64,000 nt of DNA from Streptomyces liliifuscus (GTDB lineage: Bacteria > Actinomycetota > Actinomycetes > Streptomycetales > Streptomycetaceae), in the NCBI RefSeq assembly GCF_016598615.1, contig NZ_CP066831.1, positions 9,486,001-9,550,000 of the forward strand, written 5' to 3'. Below are positions 1 to 9,606 of the stretch, in pieces. The notes below the pieces were generated by a model. It was not told the DNA's origin. It ran no database searches and saw only the letters and a program-made list of their open reading frames with translations. A program made the translations under genes and the position numbers. Position 1 is the stretch's first letter. Every line of letters starts with the position of its first letter.

Positions 1-3000
1 CCGACTTCGCTGTCGGCAGTCTGCGTTTCGGGCTCGACGGCGTCCGGAACCTGTCCAGTGCGCTGGCGAACTTCGGGGCGGGCGGCGGCTTCGACGACTT
101 CGTCAACAACGCGAGGGAGACCGGGCCGCTGCTCGGCGAGACCCTCACGAACTTGGCGAAGGCCGTCCTTAACCTGACCACTGCGGGCGGAGACTTGGGC
201 ATCTCGATGCTCACGGCCGCGAACGCTTTGGCGAAGATGGTCAACGCGATCCCGACCGAGGTGCTCGGCACGATCCTGCAGCTGTACGCCGGGCTCAAGC
301 TGCTGAGCATGGGCATGGCGATGACGACCGCCGTGGCGAGCGCATCCGCGATTTCGCGCATCGGCACGTTCTTCGCCGCCGCGTGGGCGGGCGGCTTCAC
401 TGCCGCCACTAGCGGTGCCCTGCAGCAGATGACCAAGCTGCAGAAGGCGGGGCTGGCGCTGGGTGTCCTCGGCGTCGTGGCCTTCGGCATCAGCAAGCTT
501 GCGGAGAAAGCCCGCGGCGCGCCCCCGGACGTCGACCGGCTGACAACGAGCCTGAAGCAGCTGGCCGACACGGGCAAGTTCACCGGCGAGCTGAAGAAGA
601 CCTTCGGCGACATGGACGGGCTCGTCGAGAAGGTCAAGAAGCTCCACACCGAAGCGGACAAGGCGAACAACACTGCGCTCGGGTTCCGCATCCCCGTCCT
701 CGATGACACGGCCGACTGGATCGCCGACAAGGTCAACGACATGACCAAGGGCGGCGACAGCCTCAACGCCCTGAAGGACGACTTCAAGAGCCTCGACCAG
801 GCCATGTCGGGCATGGTGTCGTCCGGCTATGCCACCCAGGCCGGGCAGGACTTCAAGTCCATGTCGGCCGCGCTGAAGGAGGCGGGCTACTCCACCAAGG
901 AGATCAACGCCCTCTTCCCCGAGTATCGGGCATCCGTGGCCGCCTTGAAGGCGGAACAGCAGCTCGCCGCGCAGGGGATGGGCCTGTTCGGAAACCAGGC
1001 TCAGGAGACGAAGGCCAAGCTTGACGCGCAGAAGGCATCGGCTGACGGTCTGCGGGCCGCGATCCAGGCGCTCAACGACGTGAACCGCGCATCACTCGGC
1101 GGGATGATCGGCTTCGAGGCGGCCATCGATGCGGCGGCGAAGGCGGCGAAGGAGAACGCCGGGTCGCTGCGCATGGTCAACGGCGAGCTGGACGTCAACT
1201 CGCCGAAGGCGCAGGCCGCGGCCACGGCTCTGGCGGATCTGGGCGCGAAGACTGATGCCGCCACGACCGCGGCCCGTGAGGGCGGCGCGTCGTGGGAGCG
1301 CGTCAACGGCATCTACTCGCGCGGCCGTGACCAACTGGTCAAGTACGCGCAGCAGATGGGTCTCAGCAAGGGCGAGGCGGAGCAGCTCGCCGACTCCATC
1401 CTGAAGATCCCGGACAAGCACTCGACGCAGGTCGAGATGAAGCGCGAGGACGCTCTCGCAGGCCTGGACTCGGTCATCGCCAAGATCAAGGCGACGCCGG
1501 GTTCGAAGTCCGTCACCGTGAAGACGCTGTCCCAGTCGGCGATCACCGCCCTGGAGGCGGTCGGCCTCAAGGTCAAGAGGTTGCCCAACGGCTCGGTCAC
1601 GGTCACCTCGAAGAACGGGCAGGCCCTGTCCGCCATCGGCGCGGTGCAGGCGGCCCGTGACCGGCTCTCCAGCAAGTCGATCACCATTACGACGTTCTAC
1701 ACGTACAAGGGCAAGAACATCGCCGGAGTCTCCGCCGGGCGTCTCGCTTCCGGCGGTCGGGTTAAGGGCTATGCAGGCGGCGGCAACATCCAGGGCTTCC
1801 CTGAGGGTGGCTACATCTCCGGCCCCGGTACCGGCACGAGCGACAGCATCCTTGCCCTCATGGGGTCAGGCGCCGCGGCCATGGTCTCCAACACCGAATA
1901 TGTGATGCGTGCCGCGGCCGTCTCGAAGTACGGCGTCGGCTTCATGGACGCCGTGAACTCCGGCCGGCTGCGCCTGCCTGGGTACGCGAAGGGTGGCAAG
2001 CTCACCGCCAAGCAGAAGAAGGCGCAGGAGGCGGCGAAGAAGCAGGCCGCAGCGGAGAAGGAGGGCAAGAACCAGCTCGCCGACGCTTTCGGCATCTCCC
2101 ACTTTGGCGTGAAGGCCGGGTACAAGCGGGATCCGTTCGAGAAGTCGCTCGCCGGCGCGGAGAGTCTCGGCGACCTGGTGTCCAATCTGAACAAGGCGCG
2201 CGGCCAGATCAAGGCCGCGTCGCACGGCAAGACCGAGTCGTCTCTGCTGAAGCGGCTGGACTCGTCGGGCAAGGCGCTCATCGACAACCAGCGGAAGCTG
2301 GATGGTGTCAACAAGGCCCTCGACAAGGCGAAGAGCACCGTGGAGGACTTGAAGGGCAAGTTCGACAGCCTGAAGACGTCGGTGTCGTCGTCGCTGGTGA
2401 GCTTCGCCAACGTGACGAAGATCGGCAAGTACGGGACCAGCGCCGACACCCTGATCAAGCAGCTGCGGTCCGACACCGGGCGCACCACCCAGTTCGCGAC
2501 GCAGCTCGAACAGCTGAAGGCGAAGGGGCTCAATGCTCAGTCGCTCTCGGAGATCGCGCAAGCCGGAGTCGCGGGTGGCGGCATGTCGACCGCCCAGTCG
2601 CTACTCGCCGCCACCCCCGCACAGATCGCCGAGATCAACGCCCTCGAAGCGCAGCTGAAGCAGTCCGCTGACAAGGCTGGCACGGTCACCGCCGACGCCA
2701 TGTACGGGGCTGGGATCCGGTCCGCCGAGGGGCTCGTCAAGGGGCTGACGAGCCAGCAAGACAAGATCGAAGCGGCGATGATGAAGATCGCGACGTCGAT
2801 GGAAGCCGCGATCAAGAAGGCCCTCGGCATCAAGTCGCCGGCCTCACGGATGGTGCCCGTCGGCGACTACACCTTCCAGGGCGTCGAGCAGGGCTGGGTC
2901 AAGCGCATGGCCAAGGGCAACACCCTGCTCTCCGGCAGCGCGGCAGGGCTGCGCCTGAAGCCCGCCGTCATCGGGGCCGGCGGAGGCGCAGGACCGGCCA

Positions 3001-3146
3001 CGTCCGCGGCGCCGGTGGTGAACCTGACGGCCACCTTCAACACGATGACGCTGCCCTCGCCGTCGGAGCGGAAAGCGTTCGCCCGGGCCATGGTCAAGGA
3101 CTTCAACGATGCGCTGCTTGACTACCAGCAGGAAAGGCGGCGCTGA
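1..3146 (+). CDS. Phage tail tape measure protein, C-terminal part (5' truncated by window edge)
   Basis: The frame is open from base 3, giving about 1047 visible residues; the N-terminus lies outside the window. It sets siphophage tail length and is ejected with the DNA. The visible part has an Ala/Gly-rich hydrophobic stretch (about residues 80-165), long Lys/Ala/Glu helical regions, then a Gly-rich segment reading GTGTSDSILALMGSG followed by a YVMRAAAVSKYG motif, and near the end the KALGIKSPASRM motif. Both motif types are typical of actinophage tape measure C-termini. It overlaps the next tail gene by one base (TGATG), implying translational coupling in the late operon. Confidence 0.92.
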   Translation, partial: DFAVGSLRFGLDGVRNLSSALANFGAGGGFDDFVNNARETGPLLGETLTNLAKAVLNLTTAGGDLGISMLTAANALAKMVNAIPTEVLGTILQLYAGLKLLSMGMAMTTAVASASAISRIGTFFAAAWAGGFTAATSGALQQMTKLQKAGLALGVLGVVAFGISKLAEKARGAPPDVDRLTTSLKQLADTGKFTGELKKTFGDMDGLVEKVKKLHTEADKANNTALGFRIPVLDDTADWIADKVNDMTKGGDSLNALKDDFKSLDQAMSGMVSSGYATQAGQDFKSMSAALKEAGYSTKEINALFPEYRASVAALKAEQQLAAQGMGLFGNQAQETKAKLDAQKASADGLRAAIQALNDVNRASLGGMIGFEAAIDAAAKAAKENAGSLRMVNGELDVNSPKAQAAATALADLGAKTDAATTAAREGGASWERVNGIYSRGRDQLVKYAQQMGLSKGEAEQLADSILKIPDKHSTQVEMKREDALAGLDSVIAKIKATPGSKSVTVKTLSQSAITALEAVGLKVKRLPNGSVTVTSKNGQALSAIGAVQAARDRLSSKSITITTFYTYKGKNIAGVSAGRLASGGRVKGYAGGGNIQGFPEGGYISGPGTGTSDSILALMGSGAAAMVSNTEYVMRAAAVSKYGVGFMDAVNSGRLRLPGYAKGGKLTAKQKKAQEAAKKQAAAEKEGKNQLADAFGISHFGVKAGYKRDPFEKSLAGAESLGDLVSNLNKARGQIKAASHGKTESSLLKRLDSSGKALIDNQRKLDGVNKALDKAKSTVEDLKGKFDSLKTSVSSSLVSFANVTKIGKYGTSADTLIKQLRSDTGRTTQFATQLEQLKAKGLNAQSLSEIAQAGVAGGGMSTAQSLLAATPAQIAEINALEAQLKQSADKAGTVTADAMYGAGIRSAEGLVKGLTSQQDKIEAAMMKIATSMEAAIKKALGIKSPASRMVPVGDYTFQGVEQGWVKRMAKGNTLLSGSAAGLRLKPAVIGAGGGAGPATSAAPVVNLTATFNTMTLPSPSERKAFARAMVKDFNDALLDYQQERRR

Positions 3147-4789
3147 TGCCCCAGGGTGATTACGGAGACCTCAAGGTCGGGCGCCTGCTGCTGAGGGAGA
3201 CGTTCAAGGAGAGCGAGTCCGCGGCCACGTCCCGGACGCTGGACATCGAAGGGCAGGAGTCGAGCCCGCCGCTGACCCGCGCCGAGCTGGTGTGGCGGCA
3301 TGACAACCTCACCGCCCTCGAAGGCGGCTGCGTACAGCCGCTGACCTTCACCGACAAGCCGGAGCGGGACGGCTACGTCAATGTCGACTCGGTGGCCGCG
3401 GACTACACCGAGTGGCGAAACGATGTTGTCACCTCCGACTGGAAGCTCGGCCTCACCCGCCTCGGCTCCGACTCGGAGGTCGATCTCCAGTCCAGGCTCA
3501 CCGGCGTCGCCCGCGCCAACGATTTCGTCCTGGCGGGGGAGCGTTGGCACGCCCCGCCGATCGGGCACTACGGCTACCAGACCGGCGCCACCAATCCGAC
3601 GACGATGACGCGCGCCGGCTCCGATGGGGCGATCACCGTCTACCGCGGCATTCCTGCCGGGGTGTCGCCGCGCTGGGGCTGTGCACCAACCGACTACCTG
3701 GACGGCCGGGTGCGGCTCACGTCGGGCGGCACGGAACTGTGCGGCGTCGACCAGCCGCTGCCGTCGACGGGCTGGGCGCTCTCCAACGGCCTCGTCAACG
3801 TCACCGCGGGGGGCGCGGCCACGCTGGACGTGCAGGCCTACACGGGCGGCGCATGGGCCTCGAAGCTGTGGAACGTCGGCCCGTCGGGCGCCTCGTCATC
3901 GATCACCTCGTGGGACGGGGCAACCCTGCTCCGCAACGATCCCGAACATGTGATCCTCAGGCTGAGCAAGGGACTCAACCCAGGCCGGGCGACACTCGAC
4001 CTCACGCTGCGCCGCGGCTCCCGCACCGTCGAGGGCTACCTCCAGGTCACCACCGCGGCCACCCTCTCCGCCTACCGGGCCACCGCCGAGACCGCCACCA
4101 ACAACACCAGCTACCTGGTCGCCACCGACGACGACTCCGACGGCAACCGGTACGCCTGCGGCAGCGCCCGCACCTACACCGCCCACGCCAACGGCGGCCT
4201 ACAGAAGGCCGCAGTCACCGCCCTCGACTTCTGGATCGGCGTCGTCGCCAGCGGCCCGGGAGGCGTCACCCTCAACGCCAACCCGGGCTTCGAAACGAAC
4301 CTCGCCGGCTGGATAGCGAACGGCGGCACCGCAGCCCGCGTCACCAGCCCCGTCAAGGTCGGCACAGGCGCCGCGCAGTTCACTCCGGACGGGGTCGCCC
4401 AGTATCCGAGCCTGGAGTGCAGCAACTTCGCGGTGACCGTGGGCACCATCTACCGGGCGACCGGATGGATCCGCTGCGCCACGGCGAGGGCGGTCGATCT
4501 CAACGTCAACTGGTTCGACATCGGGGGCGGCTACCTGTCGACGAGCACCGTGACGAACACCCTGGCCGCCAACACATGGACCTGGTACGACGGGCCAGTC
4601 ACGGCCCCCGTCGGCGCGGTGACCGCAACGACCAGCGCGACGGTGCCCAACTTCCCGCCCAACACGGACGTGATCGTGGCCGACGAGATCCGCATCCGCC
4701 TGCCCGTCAGCTCGGGCGATGCGGCAACGGACCTGCGGAACCAGTACATCGGCGCCCTGCCGGAAATGATCTACGTGGTGAGGCGGTAA
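3146..4789 (+). CDS. Distal tail protein (Dit-like) with C-terminal carbohydrate-binding-like module
   Basis: 547 aa. Its position directly after the tape measure gene, and its N-terminal part, fit a siphophage distal tail protein, the hub joining tail tube to baseplate. About residues 385-520 form a separate beta-rich module starting LNANPGFETNLAGW and rich in Gly, Thr and Trp, resembling CBM4/9-type jelly-roll folds; this could bind cell-wall polysaccharide. The start overlaps the tape measure stop by one base. The Dit role is inferred from gene order; the CBM resemblance is from sequence pattern only. Confidence 0.75.
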   Translation: MPQGDYGDLKVGRLLLRETFKESESAATSRTLDIEGQESSPPLTRAELVWRHDNLTALEGGCVQPLTFTDKPERDGYVNVDSVAADYTEWRNDVVTSDWKLGLTRLGSDSEVDLQSRLTGVARANDFVLAGERWHAPPIGHYGYQTGATNPTTMTRAGSDGAITVYRGIPAGVSPRWGCAPTDYLDGRVRLTSGGTELCGVDQPLPSTGWALSNGLVNVTAGGAATLDVQAYTGGAWASKLWNVGPSGASSSITSWDGATLLRNDPEHVILRLSKGLNPGRATLDLTLRRGSRTVEGYLQVTTAATLSAYRATAETATNNTSYLVATDDDSDGNRYACGSARTYTAHANGGLQKAAVTALDFWIGVVASGPGGVTLNANPGFETNLAGWIANGGTAARVTSPVKVGTGAAQFTPDGVAQYPSLECSNFAVTVGTIYRATGWIRCATARAVDLNVNWFDIGGGYLSTSTVTNTLAANTWTWYDGPVTAPVGAVTATTSATVPNFPPNTDVIVADEIRIRLPVSSGDAATDLRNQYIGALPEMIYVVRR

Positions 4790-4791
4790 CC

Positions 4792-7572
4792 GTGACCGTC
4801 ACCGACGTCCTCTCCGCCCTCGGCTCATGGGACATCACCCTCAAGTCCACCGCCCCACCCGACCTGTGGGACCGCATCGAATACTTCGGCCACGTCGCCT
4901 TCATCCCCGGCCGCCTCGACCCCACCCAGTACGGCGACAACCTGCTGACCGCCGCCCGCTACGTCGGCGTCGTCCGCACCCGCTCCAACAGCGGCGACGA
5001 CCGGCGCACCAAAATCGTCGAGCAGGGCTACGAACTCGGCGGCGTCGGCATGGCCATGTGGCTCGGCGACCAGGACAACAAAGGCGACGTCTTCGAAACC
5101 GCCGTCGACATCAACGCCCAGACCTTCGCCAACAGCATCCGCGCACTCCTGCCCGCCTCTGGAGCCGTCACCGAAGGCACCCTCCATGCCGTCGCGGGCA
5201 CCTATTCCAGCCGGCACCAGTACGAGACGCCCCGCCAGGCGATCACCTACGTGTGCGACACGTTCACCGCCTCCTCCGGGGCGAAGGTCGGATGGCGCGT
5301 CAACGGCGACGGCAGCCTGGACGCCGGGCCTGAGGCGGATCTGTACGTCACCGACCCGCGGTGCGTGATCTCCCGCAAGACCGCGGGCAAGGACACGTCC
5401 GGCGTCGAATCGGTACCGGGCGCCTTCGGTGTCAGCCGGGACGTCAAGGACTTCAGTACCCGTGTGGTGCTGCTCGCTGAAGGGGAGGGCGAGTCGATTG
5501 CCACCGGCGCCGCCGACATCTCCCCGGGCTTGAACCCGTACAAGGACATCCACGGCAACGACCTCAAGCTCGTGCGACTGGCGAGCGAGTCGGACACGAC
5601 GGTCGTCAACGCCGACACCAGGGCCGCCCTCCTGCTCGACCAGTACACAAGTTCCCGGGACGAGCTCGTCGTCGAGACCGACAACTTCTACATCGAGGGC
5701 AGCTTCGACGTCGGCGACTACGTGTGGGTGTACGACCCCAACGCCGGACTCGTCGACACCGCCAACGAGATCACATTCCGCGGGGAGCGCCTCAACCCGA
5801 TCAGATTGCAGGTGACCGAGGCCCGCTGGCCCATCACCGAGGGCTACACGGTCGCCTACCGGGATGCCGACGGCGTCTGGTACGACCTCACCGACCACGT
5901 CGAATGGGACACCTCCCACACCGTCTATGTCACCGTCGGAGGATTCGCCCGAGCTCTTGAGGGCGCTGGCGGTCAGCCGGTCGGCTCCCGCCCGAGCCAG
6001 GACACCTCCGTGCCTGCCGCGCCCACGTGGGTGACGCCGTTCACCGGCGGCAGCTACCTGACGGGCGAGGGTTTCACACGGGCCAGGGTGGTGCTCGCCT
6101 GGAACGCGCCGCTCAACGTCGACGGATCCACGATCATCGACGGCGACCACTACGAGATCCAGCACGCCCCCAACCCGGGCAGCGTCTGGCAGAACACGTT
6201 CGTCGGCTGGGGCGCCTCCACCGGCCAGCTCGTCGACCTGTCGCCGGGCGTCTCCTACGACGTGCGGATCCGCGCCGTCGACAAGTCCGGCAACACGGGC
6301 GCCTGGTCGGCGACCGAGACGTTCGTGGCGGCCGAGGACACCATCGCCCCGTCGACACCGGCCGCGCCCACTGTGGCCGCGTCACGCATCGCCGTACAGA
6401 TCACCCATCAGCTCGGCAAGGCCTCGGGTGGCACGTTCAACCTGGAGAGCGATCTCGATCACTTCGAGATCCACGTCGGCGGATCTGCAGGCTTCACCCC
6501 GGATGCGACGACCTTGAAGGGCAAGGCGCCCGCCAACTCCGGCATGATCCAGGCCGGGATCCCGGTAGTGGCCACAGTTCAGGTCGAGGAGACGACCGCC
6601 CGCCACGTCAAGGTCATCGCCGTCGACATCACCGGCAACAAGTCCGGCGCCTCCACCGCCGCCTCGGCGACCGCGCTCCTCATCGACGACGCCCACATCT
6701 CCGACCTGACCGTCACCAAGGTCACCGCTGGCACCGTGTCCGCGAACTGGCTGCTCGCCGCGTCCATCCGCACCGCAGCATCCGGCGCGCGCGTGGAACT
6801 CAACGCGTCCGGCCTGCAGGCCTACAACGCGGGCGGCACCCAGACCGTCAACATCGCCGCCGCGGACGGCTCCGTCACCCTCCTCGGGCAGATCATCTCC
6901 GGCACATCCGGCCGCCGCCTGGAGATCATGCCCACATCGACGTTTCTGCCCGAGTTGCGGTTCTACGCCAACACCGGTGCCAACTACGCCTTCATCAACG
7001 CCAGCTCCGGTGGCGCCGACTCCAATATCGGCGTGAACTCCGGCACCTTCGACGACAGTGGCGTCACCGTCTATGCGCGCGCCGTCCTTACCTCCGGCAC
7101 CTCGCAGGTAGCCGTAGTCCGGGACGACACTCAAGCCCGCCGCGGCGCCTACTCCCACTACTCATCCACCCAGTTCAACGCGGGCTTCCACTCGGGCGGC
7201 ACCGACGGCGGAATCTTCAACGCTACATCCACGGCGGCCAAGGTCGGCTGGGACAACGGCACCACAACAACCGCAAACTACTGGCGGTTCAGCAGCGGAC
7301 GCACCAGGCACATCGGCCAGTGGGCTGACTATGCCGCCGTCGACAGCAACGAAGGCCTCTTCACCGGACACGTGGTGACCAGCGGAGGCACAGGCGTATC
7401 CCTCACCTACGGGCCGACCATGGACAGCTTCCTGCGGCCAGTCGTCACGATCTACGACAACATCCTGCACACCTTCGGCCTCACCGCCGAATCAGCGACG
7501 GGCTTCACCGTCGATATCAGCCCAGCCGGATCCGGCAACTGGGACGTCGACTTCTGGTGCTTTAGGAACTGA
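4792..7572 (+). CDS. Large tail/baseplate protein with fibronectin type III-like segments
   Basis: 926 aa. The GTG at 4792 lies 2 bases after the previous stop and has a GAGGCGG ribosome-binding site; the frame is open far upstream but those codons read as a shadow of the distal tail gene. Residues about 1-400 resemble baseplate/endopeptidase-type tail proteins. Around 405-620 are two fibronectin III-like repeats (YEIQHAPN, YDVRIRAVDKSGNTGAWS). The C-terminal third is Gly/Ser/Thr-rich, begins with HISDLTVTKVTAGTVSANWL, a motif common in actinophage minor tail proteins, and probably forms the fibre or receptor-binding tip. Confidence 0.8.
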   Translation: MTVTDVLSALGSWDITLKSTAPPDLWDRIEYFGHVAFIPGRLDPTQYGDNLLTAARYVGVVRTRSNSGDDRRTKIVEQGYELGGVGMAMWLGDQDNKGDVFETAVDINAQTFANSIRALLPASGAVTEGTLHAVAGTYSSRHQYETPRQAITYVCDTFTASSGAKVGWRVNGDGSLDAGPEADLYVTDPRCVISRKTAGKDTSGVESVPGAFGVSRDVKDFSTRVVLLAEGEGESIATGAADISPGLNPYKDIHGNDLKLVRLASESDTTVVNADTRAALLLDQYTSSRDELVVETDNFYIEGSFDVGDYVWVYDPNAGLVDTANEITFRGERLNPIRLQVTEARWPITEGYTVAYRDADGVWYDLTDHVEWDTSHTVYVTVGGFARALEGAGGQPVGSRPSQDTSVPAAPTWVTPFTGGSYLTGEGFTRARVVLAWNAPLNVDGSTIIDGDHYEIQHAPNPGSVWQNTFVGWGASTGQLVDLSPGVSYDVRIRAVDKSGNTGAWSATETFVAAEDTIAPSTPAAPTVAASRIAVQITHQLGKASGGTFNLESDLDHFEIHVGGSAGFTPDATTLKGKAPANSGMIQAGIPVVATVQVEETTARHVKVIAVDITGNKSGASTAASATALLIDDAHISDLTVTKVTAGTVSANWLLAASIRTAASGARVELNASGLQAYNAGGTQTVNIAAADGSVTLLGQIISGTSGRRLEIMPTSTFLPELRFYANTGANYAFINASSGGADSNIGVNSGTFDDSGVTVYARAVLTSGTSQVAVVRDDTQARRGAYSHYSSTQFNAGFHSGGTDGGIFNATSTAAKVGWDNGTTTTANYWRFSSGRTRHIGQWADYAAVDSNEGLFTGHVVTSGGTGVSLTYGPTMDSFLRPVVTIYDNILHTFGLTAESATGFTVDISPAGSGNWDVDFWCFRN

Positions 7573-7573
7573 C

Positions 7574-8194
7574 ATGCCAACCGAATACACAATCACCGAC
7601 GTCACCGAAGACGCAGAGCGGGGTCTCTGGCACGTCCTCTACAAGGCCCCGTCAGGAGACGTGCGAGCCCACGTCTTCCCGAAGAACACACTCGCCTGGC
7701 GTGCAGCCGAATACGGCATCGACCCCGCCGACATCGACACCCTGCTGGACGTCGTGCTCCACGAGCCGTTCACCCCCCACCCAGACGATCCGGTCAACGG
7801 CGGCGAGGACCCCGCTGCTGCTGCCGGCCTCACTTCCGCTGCCCCGTTCGCGCGGGGCCGTGTACAGGCCGGAGACCGGGTGCCGACCACGCTCTACACC
7901 GCGGAGAGCACCGAGAAGGCCCGCGAAGCCCACCTCCTGCGCATCGAGCACGCCAAGGCGAACCGTGCTCGCGTGGTGGCACCGAAAGGGAAGAAGGATC
8001 CGCTCGACCGGATCCGCGGTGTGGTCCTCGATCCGGCCGGCATCGCCGAGCTCGCCGCCCGCGTTGAAGGACACCGGCGGCGACTGCGAGGCGACGACAC
8101 CCCTGAGCAGCCATCCGTCACCACCTACGATCCGACGGCCGCCGAGCGCACCCGGACCATGCGCGGCGACCGCACAGGGAGGGAATCACCGTGA
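7574..8194 (+). CDS. Conserved phage protein of unknown function after the tail fibre gene
   Basis: 206 aa, starting one base after the previous stop. No recognised domain. The N-terminal 65 residues look folded (YTITDVTEDAERGLWHVLYKAP), the middle is low-complexity Pro/Ala, and the C-terminal half is Arg/Lys-rich and helical (AEHLLRIEH-type heptads). The stop overlaps the next small gene by 4 nt (GTGA). Cotranscription with tail genes suggests a tail accessory or assembly role, which is inference. Confidence 0.7.
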   Translation: MPTEYTITDVTEDAERGLWHVLYKAPSGDVRAHVFPKNTLAWRAAEYGIDPADIDTLLDVVLHEPFTPHPDDPVNGGEDPAAAAGLTSAAPFARGRVQAGDRVPTTLYTAESTEKAREAHLLRIEHAKANRARVVAPKGKKDPLDRIRGVVLDPAGIAELAARVEGHRRRLRGDDTPEQPSVTTYDPTAAERTRTMRGDRTGRESP

Positions 8195-8268
8195 CAACAT
8201 TCCAGGTCATCCTGTTGATCGAAGTCGGCATCATCGCCGTCGGCAGCCTCCTTGGCTGGCGCCGCTAG
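8191..8268 (+). CDS. 25-residue single-pass membrane peptide
   Basis: GTG start in a GTGA overlap with the upstream stop, preceded by GGGAGGGAATCACC. The peptide is mostly one hydrophobic helix (VILLIEVGIIAVGSLLGW) ending in two arginines. Such tiny membrane ORFs are common at the end of actinophage late operons. Its TAG stop lies in CTAG at 8265-8268, a palindrome that also supplies the stop codon of the convergent gene. The ORF is too short for length-based gene finders; coupling and hydrophobicity are the only support. Confidence 0.5.
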   Translation: MTTFQVILLIEVGIIAVGSLLGWRR

Positions 8269-8450
8269 AGCCGCTGATCGACGTCCGGCCCGGGCGCTGG
8301 CGGGTGCGGGCTCGGCGGGGGCCGGAGCTGCTCCAGCTCCGCTTCCAGCTCCCCGATGCGTGCTTCGAGGACGAGGTTCGCGGTGTAGAGGTCGCCGCAC
8401 TTCTGTCGCCACACATCGGCGGCGGTTTCCAGGCTGATCTGCTGGTTCAT
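8265..8450 (-). CDS. Small coiled-coil protein, last gene of the leftward prophage operon
   Basis: 61 aa; the ATG at 8450 overlaps the preceding TGA by one base (TGATG), preferred over the GTG one codon upstream. The central part (LVLEARIGELEAELEQLR) is a clear amphipathic coiled coil and the tail is Pro-rich. It is the terminal gene of the 16-gene chain and shares a CTAG stop-codon palindrome with the convergent rightward gene. Function unknown. Confidence 0.65.
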   Translation of the reverse strand: MNQQISLETAADVWRQKCGDLYTANLVLEARIGELEAELEQLRPPPSPHPPAPGPDVDQRL

Positions 8451-9310
8451 CACGCCGCCTTGTCTGCGAGTGCGCGGTACCGGTCGAGGAGGTTGGTCTC
8501 GTTGAGGAACGGGTGCTGTGTGAAGAAGCTGTAGTGCGACACGATCGCGTTGCCGCGGATGATGTTCGGGCTGCCGGTGGCGAGCGGCCGGTGGATGGTG
8601 TGCCAGGACTCCTCCTCATCCGGAACCAGGACGCCGGGCTGGGGGAGTGCCGCGTAGTCCTCGCCGCGGCTGGCGAAGCAGCTGACGCTGAACTGGGTGC
8701 CGGGCTGGAGGCTGAAGTCCTGGTAGAGGTACAGGTCTTCGACGGTGCCCGCTTCGATGTGGGACAGCAGCAGCTCGTGCATCTTCACCGCGAACGCACC
8801 GTTGGCCCAGCCGTTCGAGTCCATACAGAAGAGGGATACGGCACCCCATTCCATGGGCACCTTCTGGCAGGCCTGGAGGAAGTGCGAGCAGATGGCGTTG
8901 TTCCAGATGACGGGGAAGACGGCGACCGGTGCGGGCATGTCGATGCGGGCGCGGACGAGGTTCTCGACGGCGTCTTCGTGCACGTAGATCACATCGTCGT
9001 CGAACCGCAGATAGATCGCGTTCGGGTCGGTCATCTCCCGGTACGCGAGGCCCGTCCACCTCTGCTTGGGCAGGTTGCCGAGGTCGACTCCCTCTGGCCG
9101 GTGCTTGAGGTGGAACCAGGGGAACTGCTCGGCGAGTTCGTGCGCGTAGGCGACGTCGCCTTCCTGGCCCGTGGGGTCGGTGTTCATGTACGCCCACACC
9201 TCGTCGACGAGTCCGCGGCGGACGTCCCGCTCCAGGTACTTGATCAAGATGCTGTAGGTACGGACGCGCCCGTAGGGGGTCCAGGCGATGACCTTCTTGC
9301 CGTCGATCAC
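8450..9310 (-). CDS. Putative GT-A-type glycosyltransferase
   Basis: 286 aa. GTG start in a 4-nt overlap with the upstream gene. The sequence has a GT-A-like layout: an N-terminal sugar-nucleotide half, an acidic metal-binding motif FDDDVIYV at about residue 102, and a C-terminal acceptor half with conserved Trp/His (VWNNAICSHF, WHTIHRP, IVSHYSFF). It would transfer a sugar from an activated donor. The family assignment rests on the acidic motif and on two neighbouring glycosyltransferases; acceptor unknown. Phage tail proteins, host wall polymers or DNA are possible targets. Confidence 0.6.
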   Translation of the reverse strand: MIDGKKVIAWTPYGRVRTYSILIKYLERDVRRGLVDEVWAYMNTDPTGQEGDVAYAHELAEQFPWFHLKHRPEGVDLGNLPKQRWTGLAYREMTDPNAIYLRFDDDVIYVHEDAVENLVRARIDMPAPVAVFPVIWNNAICSHFLQACQKVPMEWGAVSLFCMDSNGWANGAFAVKMHELLLSHIEAGTVEDLYLYQDFSLQPGTQFSVSCFASRGEDYAALPQPGVLVPDEEESWHTIHRPLATGSPNIIRGNAIVSHYSFFTQHPFLNETNLLDRYRALADKAA

Positions 9311-9606
9311 GGGGTCTCCTCAATGGGGGTAGAAGCGGTGGCTTGGATCGGGCCCTCGTCTGGACGGATGTGACGCCAGCACACCCACGGCTCGCGGCCG
9401 CGGGTGTCGCGTTCCAACTGCGTGACCGCGTAACACACCTCGTTGGGAAGCAGCGGCTTGGCGCAGCTCTCAATGGCGCACGGTTCGTTGGCCATGGGGC
9501 TGTGGTTGTGGCTGCTGCTGACGCAGCCCGTGTCCTCGATGAGGCAGGTCCACGGCATGGTCTGGGCCCAGGCGTCGTACTTGGTGTAAGTCTTGGTGTA
9601 GGTCAC
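9307..9606 (-). CDS. Small Cys-rich protein in the glycosylation operon
   Basis: 99 aa. The GTG at 9606 has an excellent AAAGGAGACGAGGC ribosome-binding site and overlaps the upstream stop by 4 nt. It contains seven cysteines, including CAIESC at about residues 46-51 and a later WVCWRHIRP, a pattern that could hold a zinc ion. No family recognised. It overlaps the following glycosyltransferase gene by 4 nt, so the two are probably translated together. Confidence 0.65.
   Translation of the reverse strand: MTYTKTYTKYDAWAQTMPWTCLIEDTGCVSSSHNHSPMANEPCAIESCAKPLLPNEVCYAVTQLERDTRGREPWVCWRHIRPDEGPIQATASTPIEETP

Noticed and set aside
3412..4791. Long upstream extension of the large tail gene
   Set aside because: The 460 extra codons translate to an Arg/Pro/His-rich shadow of the distal tail gene; the coupled GTG at 4792 with a ribosome-binding site is the real start.
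4825..6165. 446-codon leftward open frame across the tail gene
   Set aside because: Val/Gly/Asp-rich mirror translation caused by high third-position G+C; the plus strand has clear fibronectin-like content.
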